From contig NZ_CP077062.1 in NCBI RefSeq assembly GCF_019039255.1, positions 1,984,001 to 2,048,000 of the forward strand: a stretch of 64,000 bases of DNA. Direction: 5' to 3'. Positions within the stretch are counted from its first letter, which is position 1. Each line of letters opens with the position of its first letter. The translations under genes were made by a program, and so were the position numbers. The stretch is from Nocardioides panacis (lineage in GTDB: Bacteria > Actinomycetota > Actinomycetes > Propionibacteriales > Nocardioidaceae). The notes beneath the pieces are model-generated. The model searched no databases. It saw only the letters and a list, made by a program, of their open reading frames with translations, and was not told where the DNA came from. This document shows positions 8,406 through 17,771 of this stretch, in pieces.

Positions 8406-9234
8406 GGTGACCCCCGACGGACGGGGCGGGGCGTGCCCGGTGCGTCAGCTCCTGCCAGCGCCACACGAGCACCCGGGCGAGCGCCTCGGTGACGATCGGA
8501 CCCGACATCTTCGAGGTGCCGACGGTGCGGTCGGTGAACGTGATGGGGACCTCCCTTACCGTCAGGCCGAGGCGGACGGCGCGCCAGGTGTTCTCGACCT
8601 GGAAGCAGTAGCCGTTCGACGCGGACGTGGCCGCGCCGATGCGTTCGAGTGCGTCCCGACGGAACCCCTTGAACCCGGCGGTGGTGTCGTGCACCGGGAG
8701 CCCGAGGACGAGGCGCACGTAGAGGTTCCCGCACCGGGAGATGAGCCGCCGGCTCACCGACCAGTTGCTCACCCCACCCCCGTCGACGTACCGGGACCCG
8801 ACCGCGACGTCGGCGCTGCCCAGCGCGTCGAGCAGGGCAGGCACCCGGTCGGCGGGGTGGGAGAGGTCGGCGTCCATCTGCACGACCGCGTCGTAGCCGT
8901 GGGTCAGCGCCCACGCGAAACCGGCCCGGTAGGCGGCACCGAGTCCGTCCTTGACGTCGCGGGACAGCAGGAACACCTGCCCGGCCCCGCAGGTGCCCGT
9001 GCCGTCCCTCGTCGGGCCCGCGTCCGGTCCGGAGCTGGAGCCCAGGTGGGCCGGGTGGTGGGTGACCAGCCGGGCGGTCCCGTCGGGGCTGCTGTCGTCG
9101 ACGACGAGGATGTCGACTCCGGGCACGGCGTCCCTGACCCGGTCCAGGACGGTGGTCACGTTCCCCGCCTCGTTGTAGGTCGGGATGACGACGAGTGTGC
9201 GTGCGGCCGGCACGGCGCGGTCGGCGGGCTCCAT
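8392..9234 (-). CDS. polyprenol-phosphate sugar synthase (Dpm1-like GT2)
   Basis: A 280-residue soluble GT-A enzyme starting at the ATG at 9234 behind GAGGAGCC. It shows VIPTYNEAGN near 15-24, VVDDSSPDGT, and the metal-binding MDADLSHP with the downstream GGGVSNW and AGFKGFRRD elements of the dolichol/polyprenol-phosphate mannosyltransferase family. The reaction would move mannose or glucose from a nucleotide sugar to polyprenyl phosphate on the cytoplasmic face. No C-terminal membrane domain is present; GtrA downstream would supply the flip. A Gly/Ser/Pro-rich insertion (SSSGPDAGPTRDGTG) after the second strand is unusual. Confidence 0.9.
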   Translation of the reverse strand: MEPADRAVPAARTLVVIPTYNEAGNVTTVLDRVRDAVPGVDILVVDDSSPDGTARLVTHHPAHLGSSSGPDAGPTRDGTGTCGAGQVFLLSRDVKDGLGAAYRAGFAWALTHGYDAVVQMDADLSHPADRVPALLDALGSADVAVGSRYVDGGGVSNWSVSRRLISRCGNLYVRLVLGLPVHDTTAGFKGFRRDALERIGAATSASNGYCFQVENTWRAVRLGLTVREVPITFTDRTVGTSKMSGPIVTEALARVLVWRWQELTHRARPAPSVGGHRATA

Positions 9235-9314
9235 GGGTGGCTCCTCGGCGGGGTGGTGGACGGGGCGGGACTCGAGGCGGAGTGCTGCGAGGGCCGGCGG
9301 CGGGTGCTGCCACA

Positions 9315-11039
9315 TCACTGGTCACCCGCGCCGCACGCGGAGGCCGGAGGGGTCGCGCTCACGTGACGGTGGAGGCCGTCGTGCAGCCACACGGTGTGCC
9401 CGCACACGTCCGCGACGGCCCGGTAGTGGGTGTGCAGCGCGGCGTCGACGCGGTTGTGCGGGTCCAGGCCCCACGGGTGCGGCTCGTCCCACCGGACCAC
9501 CCACGTCGGCGCGGAGACGCCGCTCGGCCCGTTGCTCCGGCTGCGGTGCGGGCGGGCATCCAGGACGTGGGTGAGCAGGGTCAGTCGAGGGTCCAGGGTG
9601 CGCACCGGCAGGCTCCACGCGTACGGGTAGCCGGGGGTCAGGCCGGAGGCGTTGATGACATTGGCGTGCGTGAACGGCACCACGAGGGTGTCGCCCGGTT
9701 CGGAGGCCCGGGCGATCCAACGACCGGTCGTGTACGCCTGGCTCGACCCGTGGGCCGCGTTGACGGCCGCGACCGGGCTGGCGACCGCTGTGGCCGCCAC
9801 GGCCAGGAAGACCAGACGACGGGTCCAGCGAGCGCCGGGGGCGCGGCTGTTCACGCTCAGGCCGGCGGCCAGCGCGACCATCGGGATGAGGGCAATGAGG
9901 TAGTGCGACCAGAAGTTCCCGCCCGCGAGGACCCCGACCACCTCGACGCCGCAGGTCGCGGCGACCGCCCACGGCAACGGGTCCAGCCGCAGCAGACGAC
10001 GGCGGTGGCTGACCGCGAGGTGCCCGCCCAGGAGCAGCAGCCCGGACAGCCAGGCGAGCACGGTCAACGTGCCCAGGCGACGCAGCGGAGCGGTGAACGA
10101 CGAGGCGGCGATGACGGCGGAGGCGTCCGACCTGAACCCGACCACGGCGTACGCGAGCTGGCCGACTCCGCCGTGCTGCGTGGCCCACGCGACGGCCGCA
10201 GCGGCCGGGACCAGCGCGCCGACGACCCAGGCGACCCCCACGAGCAGGACCTGGGTCGGCCGGTACGTCAGCCGGTTGACGCGGGTCGCGAGACCGACGC
10301 CTGCCAGGACGACGGCGAAGACGAACCCGTCGACGAAGTTCTGCTTCATCAGGACGGCGGACGTCGCGGCCGCACCCGCGAGCATCCCGAGCAGAACCGT
10401 CCTGCTCCTGCTGCGAGACACGCGCACGGCCCGCAGCGTCGCTCCGACGGAGACGGTGACGAACGCGGCGGCGGCGAGCTCCCCGTTCAGCCGCTGCGCC
10501 TCCAGCAGGACGGACGAGGCGAACGCGAATCCGGCCCAGGCCGCCCACTTCGCGGCCGGGCGGCCGCCGACAGCCTCCGCGGTCCACGCGAGCGCCGCCA
10601 CGAGACCGACCGCGAGCAGGGTCGCGCCGAGCCGGACGCCGTACGGACCGAGCTGCTCGACGGTCGCGAACAGCGCGATGAGACCCGGGGGCCGGTCGAC
10701 CCACTGCGGCCCGTACAGATAGCCGCCCCCCTGCTGCCAGTGCCGGGCGACCATCGCGAAACCGCCCTCGTCCGACCCGAGCCGGCGGGTGAGGGACAGC
10801 AGGTGCACGACCAGGGTCGCGCCCAGGGCGAGCAGGAGGGCGTGCCGCTGCGCCCAGCCACTGACGCGCGGCCAGGTCCCGTCGCTCCGCGTGGGGGGTG
10901 CGACCGGACGGTGCGGGAGAACGGCGCCGGTGGCTGGGCGGGGGCCGACGGGGAGGTCCGTGGCGGGTGCGCGGTCCACCGCCGCAGCCCCGGCAGCTCC
11001 AAGGTCCTCTGCGTCGCGAAGGTCAGGTTGCCCGCTCAT
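9315..11039 (-). CDS. GT-C family membrane glycosyltransferase (GT39/ArnT-like)
   Basis: A 574-residue polytopic protein from the ATG at 11039. After a ~65-residue Pro/Ala-rich N-terminus come about ten membrane helices. The first extracytoplasmic loop has the acidic motif LGSDEGGFAMVARHWQQGG and GPQWVDRPPG, as in ArnT/PMT-type transferases that use polyprenyl-phosphate sugars. The C-terminal ~150 residues form an outer domain. It is first in the run with the polyprenol-phosphate sugar synthase and GtrA, so it likely transfers that sugar to an envelope glycan or protein. The acceptor is unknown. It contains a six-base G run (10726-10731) that stays in frame. Confidence 0.78.
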   Translation of the reverse strand: MSGQPDLRDAEDLGAAGAAAVDRAPATDLPVGPRPATGAVLPHRPVAPPTRSDGTWPRVSGWAQRHALLLALGATLVVHLLSLTRRLGSDEGGFAMVARHWQQGGGYLYGPQWVDRPPGLIALFATVEQLGPYGVRLGATLLAVGLVAALAWTAEAVGGRPAAKWAAWAGFAFASSVLLEAQRLNGELAAAAFVTVSVGATLRAVRVSRSRSRTVLLGMLAGAAATSAVLMKQNFVDGFVFAVVLAGVGLATRVNRLTYRPTQVLLVGVAWVVGALVPAAAAVAWATQHGGVGQLAYAVVGFRSDASAVIAASSFTAPLRRLGTLTVLAWLSGLLLLGGHLAVSHRRRLLRLDPLPWAVAATCGVEVVGVLAGGNFWSHYLIALIPMVALAAGLSVNSRAPGARWTRRLVFLAVAATAVASPVAAVNAAHGSSQAYTTGRWIARASEPGDTLVVPFTHANVINASGLTPGYPYAWSLPVRTLDPRLTLLTHVLDARPHRSRSNGPSGVSAPTWVVRWDEPHPWGLDPHNRVDAALHTHYRAVADVCGHTVWLHDGLHRHVSATPPASACGAGDQ

Positions 11040-11139
11040 CGTCTCGGACGCTACGCAGGCCACATGACGGGAGCATGAAGCCTGGAGGGCGGACCGGGCG
11101 GTCGGTGCGGGCCGCGGCGTGGCGTGCACACTCGTCGTC

Positions 11140-11832
11140 ATGGACACCGGGGCGAGGCCCCGCGAGACCGAGCCCTCGGACGGTTCGCAGATGTCGGCGT
11201 GGCGGTTCGTGGTCTGGTTCGGCATCGTGGCGATGCTCGCCGACATCGTCTACGAGGGCGCGAGGTCCATCACCGGGCCGTTGCTGGCGTCCCTGGGCGC
11301 CACCTCGTTGGTCGTGGGGGTCGTCACCGGCGTCGGCGAGTCGGCGTCGTTGATGCTGCGGCTGGTCTCCGGGCCGCTGACCGACCGAACCGGGCGGTTC
11401 TGGGCGTGGACGTTGGCCGGCTACGGCCTGACGGTGGTCAGCGTCCCGTTGCTCGGCCTGGCCTCTGTGTTGTGGGTGGCGTCCGGGCTGGTCATCGCCG
11501 AACGGGTCGGGAAGGCCGTTCGCTCCCCCGCCAAGGCGGCGGTCGGCGCGCTCGCGTGGGGTGTTGCGCTCGGGGTGCAGGAGTCGACCTTGCGGGCCAC
11601 GGTCGCGGACCTGGTCGGGCCCGGCCGCCGAGCGACGGCGTACGGCATCTTCGGCGCCGTCCTCGGGGTGTCGGCGGCGGCGGGTGGGGCGCTGTCCGGT
11701 GGCCTGTACGAGGTCTCGGTCCGGTTGCTGGTCGCGGTCACCGCGCTCGGACAGGTGCTGGCCCTCGTCGTGCTCGCGGTAACGCTCCGGCGCGCCCGCG
11801 ACCTGCGCCGGACAGCTTCACGCGGCGTCTAG
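11140..11832 (+). CDS. MFS transporter, internally shortened
   Basis: A 230-residue protein from ATG 11140 (ATG 11191, giving MSAWRFVVWFG, is an equally good start). The N-terminal half matches the first four to five helices of an MFS family: IVYEGARSITGPLLASLGA, the helix 2-3 loop GPLTDRTGRFWAW, and ERVGKAVRSPAKAAV. The sequence then jumps directly to what is normally the tenth/eleventh helix region, ALAWGVALGVQESTLRATVADLV. As I know the family, members are about 400 residues long, so roughly 170 residues have been lost in frame between residues near 130 and 140. Without the middle helices it is unlikely to transport, though the frame stays open. It is convergent with the cold-shock gene. 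Confidence 0.7.
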   Translation: MDTGARPRETEPSDGSQMSAWRFVVWFGIVAMLADIVYEGARSITGPLLASLGATSLVVGVVTGVGESASLMLRLVSGPLTDRTGRFWAWTLAGYGLTVVSVPLLGLASVLWVASGLVIAERVGKAVRSPAKAAVGALAWGVALGVQESTLRATVADLVGPGRRATAYGIFGAVLGVSAAAGGALSGGLYEVSVRLLVAVTALGQVLALVVLAVTLRRARDLRRTASRGV

Positions 11833-11880
11833 AGGGTGCGGCGACCGCACCGGCCGCGTCGTGCGTCGGGACCCGACGCA

Positions 11881-11918
11881 CGAAGAGCCCCGACCGCGTG
11901 TGCGGTCGGGGCTCTTCG
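11881..11918. terminator. bidirectional hairpin terminator between MFS and cold-shock genes
   Basis: A perfect 17-base-pair inverted repeat (cgaagagccccgaccgc / gcggtcggggctcttcg) with a gtgt loop lies between two convergent genes, 48 bases after the MFS stop and 6 bases beyond the stop of the cold-shock gene. There is no U-tract on either side, common for actinobacterial terminators. Position and symmetry support termination from both directions. Confidence 0.8.
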
Positions 11919-11924
11919 GTGAGG

Positions 11925-12128
11925 TCAGGAGACGCGAACGTTCTCGGCCTGCGGGCCCTTGGGGCCGGCGGTGACGTCGAACTCGACCTTCTGGTTCTCA
12001 TCGAGCGACTTGTAGCCGCCGGACTGGATGGCGGAGTAGTGGACGAAGACGTCCTCGCCGCCGCCGTCCTGGGCAATGAAGCCGAAGCCCTTCTCGGCGT
12101 TGAACCACTTGACGGTTCCTGAAGTCAT
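11925..12128 (-). CDS. cold-shock protein, CspA family
   Basis: A 67-residue single cold-shock domain that binds single-stranded nucleic acid. RNP1 (KGFGFI) and RNP2 (DVFVHY) are intact, and the start [14 protein letters not shown] is typical of actinobacterial CspA proteins. A GGGAAAC stretch precedes the ATG at 12128. It is a single-gene unit that ends at the strong hairpin at 11881-11918. Confidence 0.96.
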   Translation of the reverse strand: MTSGTVKWFNAEKGFGFIAQDGGGEDVFVHYSAIQSGGYKSLDENQKVEFDVTAGPKGPQAENVRVS

Positions 12129-12360
12129 GTTGTTTCCCTTGTTCGTGCCGAGAGCACAGCGCCCTCGAGCTGCTGAAGACATCCACCTGTACTGATGTCC
12201 AGCGAACCGAAGACCAGGAGTACGAGACACAAGCCGCGACATCGTGCGCGGCCAGGACGGCTTGCAGAGCCATCCCTTCAACAGGACCCACGATAGGGCA
12301 TCGGATGCGTGTTCGGGGCATCGGCGAACCGCGCGCCGACCGAGTCGCGTCCCGCGCGGG
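12129..12360 (-). promoter_or_regulatory. promoter and long 5' leader of the cold-shock gene
   Basis: About 230 bases separate the end of the LAL regulator gene from the cold-shock start codon. It holds no convincing gene and is less GC-rich than its flanks near 12165-12240. Cold-shock genes often carry a long structured leader that controls translation. I cannot define a fold or promoter boxes here, so the assignment rests on position and family knowledge. Confidence 0.35.
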
Positions 12361-15153
12361 CTACGCGGGCACCGGTGCGGGGTCGTCGAGGCCGAGGTGG
12401 ACGAGCTCGCCCCGGGAGGTGACGCCGGTCTTGGTGAACACGTTGCGCAGGTGGAACGCGACCGTGCGCGGCGACACCCAGCACTGGGCGGCGACGTCCT
12501 TGTTCGACAGGCCCTGGCTGACCAGTGCGGCCACCTTCAGCTCCATCGGGGTGAGGTCGAGAAGGGTGGAGGGGTCGCGCCTGCGGGCCGACTCCCCGGA
12601 CGCGCGCAGCTCCTGGGCCGCACGTTCGACGAGCGCTTCGACGTGCAGGTCCTCGAACGTGTCCAGTGCCGCCCGGAGCTGGATGCGGGCGTCGACCCGC
12701 CGCTGGCTGCGACGCAGGTACTGGCCGTAGCCCAGCTGGACGCGGGCGCGGTCGTAGGGACGGTGGGCGGCGGCATGGTGGGCGAGCGAGGTCTCGAACA
12801 GCTCGGGAACCCGGTCTCCCCCGCTCGCGTCACCGTGCTCGGACGTCCTGGCGCGACCGAACGCGGTGGCAGCGTGCACCCACGGGAGATCGGTGCCGGC
12901 GGCGAGCACCTCGAGGTCCGCCACCCAGGCCGCTGCCTGGGTGTGGTCGTCAGCGCCGACGGCGGCGTCGACACGGTCCTGGGCGGACATCAACATCAGG
13001 GCGGGCAGCTGCATCGGCCGCGAGGCCGCCGCCATCCGGCGGAAGTGGTGCAGGGCCCCGGCAGCGTCCCCCGCGAGCAAAGCCCGGACGGCCTTCGCCC
13101 ACCGGGTCAGGTCCTCGACCGGCTGGGCGAGGATGCCGACCGGCGGGTGCGCGGCCACCAGGTCCTCCAGGACCGCGAGCCGTTCGTCGTAGTCGGGGCG
13201 GCCCTCGAGCGCGGCGAGCAGCGTCAGCCACGCCCGTGGCGCCGCCGTGGCTGCCACCTGCCCGACGCTGAGAGCGAGCGTGACGGCCTCCTCGGAGGAG
13301 TTCCGCAGAGCCGCCCACTGTCCGCCCACGTACTGGCTGAACGGGACGCGCTGGAGGGCGTACAGGACGGCCATCCCGTCGCCGTTCTCCCGGGCCGTGG
13401 ACAGCATCAGGGCGTAGAACCGACGGTGCGACTCGTCGTCACCGAGGTGCAGGGCAGCGTTCGCGAGGTTCCCGAGCAGGTCGAGGTCGGCGAGGGTGTC
13501 GCCGGCACCGAGAGCCGTCTGCTGTGCGATGCGCAGCTCTCTCAGGGCGGCGGCCCGGTCCCCGGCGATGTCGAGCCGGGTGCTCACCAGGAGCTGCTTG
13601 AGACATCTGGTGCGTGGCGTGTCGTGCGGCGAGACACCGACGTCGATGGTCTCCGCGCCCAACCTCGCCCCGCTGTCGATGCCGTGGCTGTGCGCGATCG
13701 CGGCAGCCACGGCCATCTCCAGGGCGCGGACCGGGTCGTGGGCAGCCACCTGCTCGGCGGCCCGGGTGAAGATCCGGTGCGCGTCGGCCGCCGACCCGAG
13801 GTTGACGGCGATGCGGCCGCGCAGCCGGTCGACGTCCGCGAGCAGCAGCGGGTCGTCGGCGCGCTCGCGAGCCGCCCCCAGCAGCGTGGAGGCCCGGGCG
13901 GTCTGGCCCGACGCCCACGCGTTGCGGGCGGCGGCAAGCTGGCGACCGGCCTTGGCGTGCGGGTCGACGGTCAGGTCGGCGGCCCGTTCGTGCGCGTCGG
14001 CGGCTGCCCGGTAGCCGCCACGTCGCCCGGCGCGTGCGCCGACCTGGTCGAGGGCGGCCACCAGGTTCTCGTCCGGTCCGTCGGCGGCCGCCGCGCGGTG
14101 CCAGGTCGCCCGGTCGGAGTCCCCCACGCCGTCCAGGGCGTCCGCCAACGCGCGGTGTGCCCGACGACGCTCGAGGCCGGTGGCGGCCTGGTAGACAGCG
14201 GACCGGACGAGCGGGTGCCGGACCGTGACGGTGTCACCGCTGAGGACCAGCAACCCGGACCGCTCGGCCTCCGCGACCGCGTCCGGGCCGACGCCGAGGG
14301 CGGCCGCGGCGACCTGGACGTCGATCAGCCGGCCGGTGTCGTCGGCGACCGCGACCAGCATCACCGTCTGGGCGGGGTCGCTGAGCCGACGGCACCGGTC
14401 CAGGAATACCCGTTCGACCCCAGAGGTGAGCAGCAGCTGCGGGGGGAGCGCGGCAGATCCGTCGAGCTGGGCCTCGCTCAGGACGGTCGGGAGCTCGACG
14501 AGCGCGAGCGGGTTCCCGCCGGTCTCCGCGACGAGGCGGTCGCTGACCTGGATCGGCACCGCGACCGGGACGTTCTCGGCCAGCAGCGCGCGCACCGACG
14601 CCGCGTCGAGGCCCGACAGCCGCACGGACGGGACCCCGTCCGGCGCGAACGTCCGGGCGTCGCTGTCGCGGGCCGCGAACACCACCGCGACCGGGTCGGC
14701 GTCCAGGCGTCTGGTCGCGAACAGCAACGCGTCGGCGGAGGCGGAGTCGAGCCAGTGCGCGTCGTCCACGACGCAGACCACCGGCTGATCCTCGGCCGCC
14801 TCGGTGAGCATCGACAGGGTCGCCACCCCCACCAGGAACGGCTCGGCGGTGCCGGTCTCCTGCCCGAACGCGACCCGCAGCGCGTGCGCCTGCGGAGCCG
14901 GGAGCCTCGCGACCAGGTCGAGAACGGGTCGCAGCAGACGGTGGAGCGCCGCGAACGCCAGCGGAGACTCCGACTCCAGCCCCTGGGTCCGCAGCACCCG
15001 TACGTCGTCCGCGCTCGACAACGCCTCCCTCAGGAGGGCGGACTTCCCCGCGCCCGGTTCCCCGTGCACCACGACACTGCCGGCCGTGCCGTGCCGTGCG
15101 TCGTCGACGAGCGCCGCCAGGCGCGCCAGCTCGACGTCTCGCCCATGCAGCAC
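12361..15153 (-). CDS. LuxR-family transcriptional regulator of the LAL type (AAA-TPR-HTH)
   Basis: A 930-residue regulator beginning with GTG at 15153. The N-terminal ATPase has Walker A GEPGAGKS near residue 31 and Walker [11 protein letters not shown] near 130. A long alpha-helical, Ala/Arg-rich TPR-like middle follows. The C-terminal ~65 residues are a LuxR/GerE helix-turn-helix: [20 protein letters not shown] and [17 protein letters not shown]. Large ATP-binding LuxR (LAL) proteins of this layout activate catabolic or secondary-metabolite genes. The divergent DJ-1/PfpI gene is its most likely direct target or partner. Confidence 0.93.
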   Translation of the reverse strand: MLHGRDVELARLAALVDDARHGTAGSVVVHGEPGAGKSALLREALSSADDVRVLRTQGLESESPLAFAALHRLLRPVLDLVARLPAPQAHALRVAFGQETGTAEPFLVGVATLSMLTEAAEDQPVVCVVDDAHWLDSASADALLFATRRLDADPVAVVFAARDSDARTFAPDGVPSVRLSGLDAASVRALLAENVPVAVPIQVSDRLVAETGGNPLALVELPTVLSEAQLDGSAALPPQLLLTSGVERVFLDRCRRLSDPAQTVMLVAVADDTGRLIDVQVAAAALGVGPDAVAEAERSGLLVLSGDTVTVRHPLVRSAVYQAATGLERRRAHRALADALDGVGDSDRATWHRAAAADGPDENLVAALDQVGARAGRRGGYRAAADAHERAADLTVDPHAKAGRQLAAARNAWASGQTARASTLLGAARERADDPLLLADVDRLRGRIAVNLGSAADAHRIFTRAAEQVAAHDPVRALEMAVAAAIAHSHGIDSGARLGAETIDVGVSPHDTPRTRCLKQLLVSTRLDIAGDRAAALRELRIAQQTALGAGDTLADLDLLGNLANAALHLGDDESHRRFYALMLSTARENGDGMAVLYALQRVPFSQYVGGQWAALRNSSEEAVTLALSVGQVAATAAPRAWLTLLAALEGRPDYDERLAVLEDLVAAHPPVGILAQPVEDLTRWAKAVRALLAGDAAGALHHFRRMAAASRPMQLPALMLMSAQDRVDAAVGADDHTQAAAWVADLEVLAAGTDLPWVHAATAFGRARTSEHGDASGGDRVPELFETSLAHHAAAHRPYDRARVQLGYGQYLRRSQRRVDARIQLRAALDTFEDLHVEALVERAAQELRASGESARRRDPSTLLDLTPMELKVAALVSQGLSNKDVAAQCWVSPRTVAFHLRNVFTKTGVTSRGELVHLGLDDPAPVPA

Positions 15154-15305
15154 GTCGCGACCGTACCGTGCCCTGCCGCGCCGACGCCTGCGTACGCCCT
15201 GCGCGGCATCCCGGCACTTTGACCGGGTCGACCACCCGGCGGCCCGGCCAGAGTGGACCCGATCCCCGTTCCACTGAACGGCCCCACCCGTCCCGAAGGA
15301 GCACC
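15154..15305. promoter_or_regulatory. divergent promoter region, LAL regulator / DJ-1-like gene
   Basis: These 152 bases lie between two divergent start codons (GTG 15153 minus, GTG 15306 plus) and must contain both promoters. The plus-strand gene has GAAGGAGCACC directly before its GTG. No clear operator repeat was found by eye. Confidence 0.4.
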
Positions 15306-16769
15306 GTGAACCCCTGGCCCCGTCGTGTCCTGACGACGATCCTGACTCTCACCGTGGCGCTCGCGACCCTGGCCGGCGTCGCCGTCGCCGGGGCAGTCGT
15401 CACCACGCGAAGCATGCACCAGCCCGTCCCCACCCGGTCGCATCCCGCTGCCTCGACGGCGGTCCCGTCCACCGGGCCGGGCAGCCTCGCGGGCGACGTG
15501 AGCGGGCAGAACGGCCGACGGCTGGTGGTCGCGTTCGTCGTCGGTACCGGCGGCACCATCGCCAGCGACCTGCTCGCGCCGTACGACATCTTCTCCAGCT
15601 CCCCCGCCTTCCGGACCTACGTCGCCGCGGCCGACGCCGGCCCCGCCCCGCTGGAGGGCGGTCCGGCCGTCCTGCCGACCTACACGTTCGCCGACGTCGA
15701 CGCGAACCCTGCACTGACCCCCGACCTGGTCGTCGTGCCCGCCCTCACCCGACCGAGCGGCAGCAGCGAGGCACCCCTGCGGACGTGGGTGACCCGCCAG
15801 CACGACGACGGCGCGCGAGTCCTCGGGGTGTGCACCGGGTCGCTCGTCCTCGCCGCCACCGGGATGCTCGACGGGCTCCACGCCACCAGCCACTGGTCCC
15901 GGATCCACGCCCTCGAGGCCGACCATCCCCGCGTGCACTGGGTGCGCGGTCGCCGGTACGTCGAGGACGGGTCCGTCACCACCTCCGCTGCCGTCACCTC
16001 CGGCGTGCCCGCCGCTCTGCACCTCGTTGCCGAGCTCGCCGGACCCGCCGAGGCGCAACGCGTCGCGGACCTGCACCCGGAGCTCCGATGGACCCCGACC
16101 GAGACGACCTCCATCGCCGCGGACCACTTCACCGGCTCCGACTGGCCCGTCGGGCTCGACTACGTGATGCCGTGGTTCCGGCCGACTGTCGGTGTCGCCC
16201 TGCGTGACGGCGTCGGGGAGCTGGACGCGACGGCCGCGTTCGAGGTGTACAGCCAGTCCGCCGCGGCACGCACCGTCGCTCTCGGCCCCGGCGACACCGT
16301 CCGCACCCAGCACGGCCTCGTCCTGCTCACCACCCGCCTCGTGCACGCCCCCCACCTGACGCGTGTGCTCGTCCCCGGAACACGCACATCCGGCGCGTTC
16401 GACGCACGACTGCGTGCGTGGGCCGACAACCGGCACCTCGCCGTCGAACGGCTCGCCGACCGCTCCGGTCCGGACGGGCCCGGCGGGGGTGGGTTCGCCG
16501 CCGCCCTCCAGGACCTGGCGGACCACACCGACGGCGCCACCGCCCTCACGACCGCCAAGATGGTCGGCTACCCGGCCGGCGGCCTCCACCTCGGCAGCCG
16601 GCACCGGTCCTGGCGGACGGTCCTGCTCGGCATCCTCGGCCTCGCGCTCGCCGTTCTCGTCGGGCGCGCCCCGGTCGCGCTGGCTCGGCGGCGGCGGCCC
16701 ATGAGGAGGGCCGAGGACAGCCGGGAAGGCTCGGTGTCACCCGCCTCGCAGACGCGTGGATCGGCCTGA
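15306..16769 (+). CDS. membrane protein with tandem DJ-1/PfpI (GATase1-like) domains
   Basis: From the GTG at 15306, behind GAAGGAG, the protein is 487 residues. A signal anchor (about 7-33) precedes a DJ-1/PfpI domain with LLAPYDIFSSSPAF and the nucleophile elbow GVCTGSLVLAATGMLDG (Cys near 175). A second related domain follows (YVMPWFRPTVGVALRDGVGELDATAAFEVYSQS) but lacks a matching Cys elbow. A C-terminal helix (about 436-455) is followed by RRRRP. The first domain resembles the N-terminal half of GlxA-type AraC regulators, but there is no AraC DNA-binding domain. Likely topology is an extracytoplasmic catalytic region held by two helices. The activity is unknown. Confidence 0.75.
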   Translation: MNPWPRRVLTTILTLTVALATLAGVAVAGAVVTTRSMHQPVPTRSHPAASTAVPSTGPGSLAGDVSGQNGRRLVVAFVVGTGGTIASDLLAPYDIFSSSPAFRTYVAAADAGPAPLEGGPAVLPTYTFADVDANPALTPDLVVVPALTRPSGSSEAPLRTWVTRQHDDGARVLGVCTGSLVLAATGMLDGLHATSHWSRIHALEADHPRVHWVRGRRYVEDGSVTTSAAVTSGVPAALHLVAELAGPAEAQRVADLHPELRWTPTETTSIAADHFTGSDWPVGLDYVMPWFRPTVGVALRDGVGELDATAAFEVYSQSAAARTVALGPGDTVRTQHGLVLLTTRLVHAPHLTRVLVPGTRTSGAFDARLRAWADNRHLAVERLADRSGPDGPGGGGFAAALQDLADHTDGATALTTAKMVGYPAGGLHLGSRHRSWRTVLLGILGLALAVLVGRAPVALARRRRPMRRAEDSREGSVSPASQTRGSA

Positions 16770-16773
16770 CCGG

Positions 16774-17559
16774 TCAGGGGCCCGCTTCGACGATCCGCCG
16801 GACCTCCTCGAGGTCGAGGTCGAACGGGCCGATCCGGGTCAGCACCCACGAGGCGCCACGGTCCAGCCACGGTGCGGGGTCCTGCTCAGGCCGTACGTCG
16901 ACCACCACCTCGAAGCCCGGTGCCGGGGAGTGCTCGCTCAGGCCGCCGACCACGTCGTCCAGGTCCTCGGGCCGGTCCAGGCCGATGACGAAGAAGCCCT
17001 GATGCCGCGCGGCCCGGCGCAGCGGCGCCCGGTTGCCGAACCGCCCGGCCAGCCAGATCGGCACGTCCGGTGCGGGGCGGAAGCGGACCTCGCGGACGGC
17101 GTAGTGAGCTCCGTCGTGGTCCACCGGCCGGCCGGCCAGGAGGCCGGTGAGGACCTCGAGCCCCTCGTCGAGCATCCGGCCGCGGGCTCTCGGGTCCGGC
17201 TCGTCCCCGAAGGCGCTGAACTCCCCCACCCAGTCGTCGCCCAGCCCCAGGCCGAGCACGAACCGGCCACCTGACAGCACCGCCAGGCTCGCTGCCTGCC
17301 GGGCCAGGACCTGTGGCCGGCGCCGCGCCAGCGGGGTGACCATCGGCCCGAACTGCAGCTTCTCGGTCCGCATCGCGATCGCCGCGCAACAGGTCCACAC
17401 GTCGGCGATCGCGGTGACCCGCTCGCCGTACTGGAGGTGGTCCCAGACGAAGAAGCCCTCCCAGCCGGACGCCTCGGCGGTGGCCGCCAGATCGGCGATC
17501 ACCCGCGGGTCGGCCAGGGCATCGAAAGGGGCGACGAAGAGCCCGCGACGCGTGGTCAT
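16774..17559 (-). CDS. LLM-class (luciferase-like) flavin-dependent oxidoreductase
   Basis: A 261-residue single-domain member of the bacterial luciferase-like family, probably F420- or FMN-dependent. Recognisable elements are GLFVAPFDALADPRVIADLA, WEGFFVWDHLQYG, ALLE-type LEVLTGLLAGRPVDHDGAHY and PIWLAGRFGNRAPLRRAAR. I start at the ATG at 17559 (MTTRRGLFVAP); the ATG at 17571 would add four residues. It ends 4 bases from the end of the convergent DJ-1-like gene. The substrate is unknown. It is divergent from the TIGR03118 gene. Confidence 0.88.
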   Translation of the reverse strand: MTTRRGLFVAPFDALADPRVIADLAATAEASGWEGFFVWDHLQYGERVTAIADVWTCCAAIAMRTEKLQFGPMVTPLARRRPQVLARQAASLAVLSGGRFVLGLGLGDDWVGEFSAFGDEPDPRARGRMLDEGLEVLTGLLAGRPVDHDGAHYAVREVRFRPAPDVPIWLAGRFGNRAPLRRAARHQGFFVIGLDRPEDLDDVVGGLSEHSPAPGFEVVVDVRPEQDPAPWLDRGASWVLTRIGPFDLDLEEVRRIVEAGP

Positions 17560-17771
17560 GGCCACGATCATGCCCACGCGGCGACGGCCGGGCACGGTCG
17601 GGGTCGGTGCGCACCGGGCCGGCAACACGTTGTGCCCCGGGATCGACGAAGCACCTGTTCGCAGGGGCGGACGGCCGACCGCCCGGTTGAACCCTCCCGG
17701 CGCCGGGACCGTGAGTCCAGAGTGGCCCGCAACGCGTCACACGGGTGCGCTGCCGAGGCCCTGGAGGATGC

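Noticed and set aside
10726-10731. Six-base run in the GT-C transferase as another possible error site
   Set aside because: The frame is correct on both sides and the encoded QQGGGYLYGPQWVDRPPG fits the family, so this run is real.
9195-11078. A 627-codon plus-strand open frame
   Set aside because: Antisense to the GT-C transferase; no start context and shadow-type composition.
12244-15222. A 992-codon plus-strand open frame opposite the LAL regulator
   Set aside because: It is the antisense shadow of a clearly coding gene in GC-rich DNA; its product is R/G/P/Q-rich with no domain.
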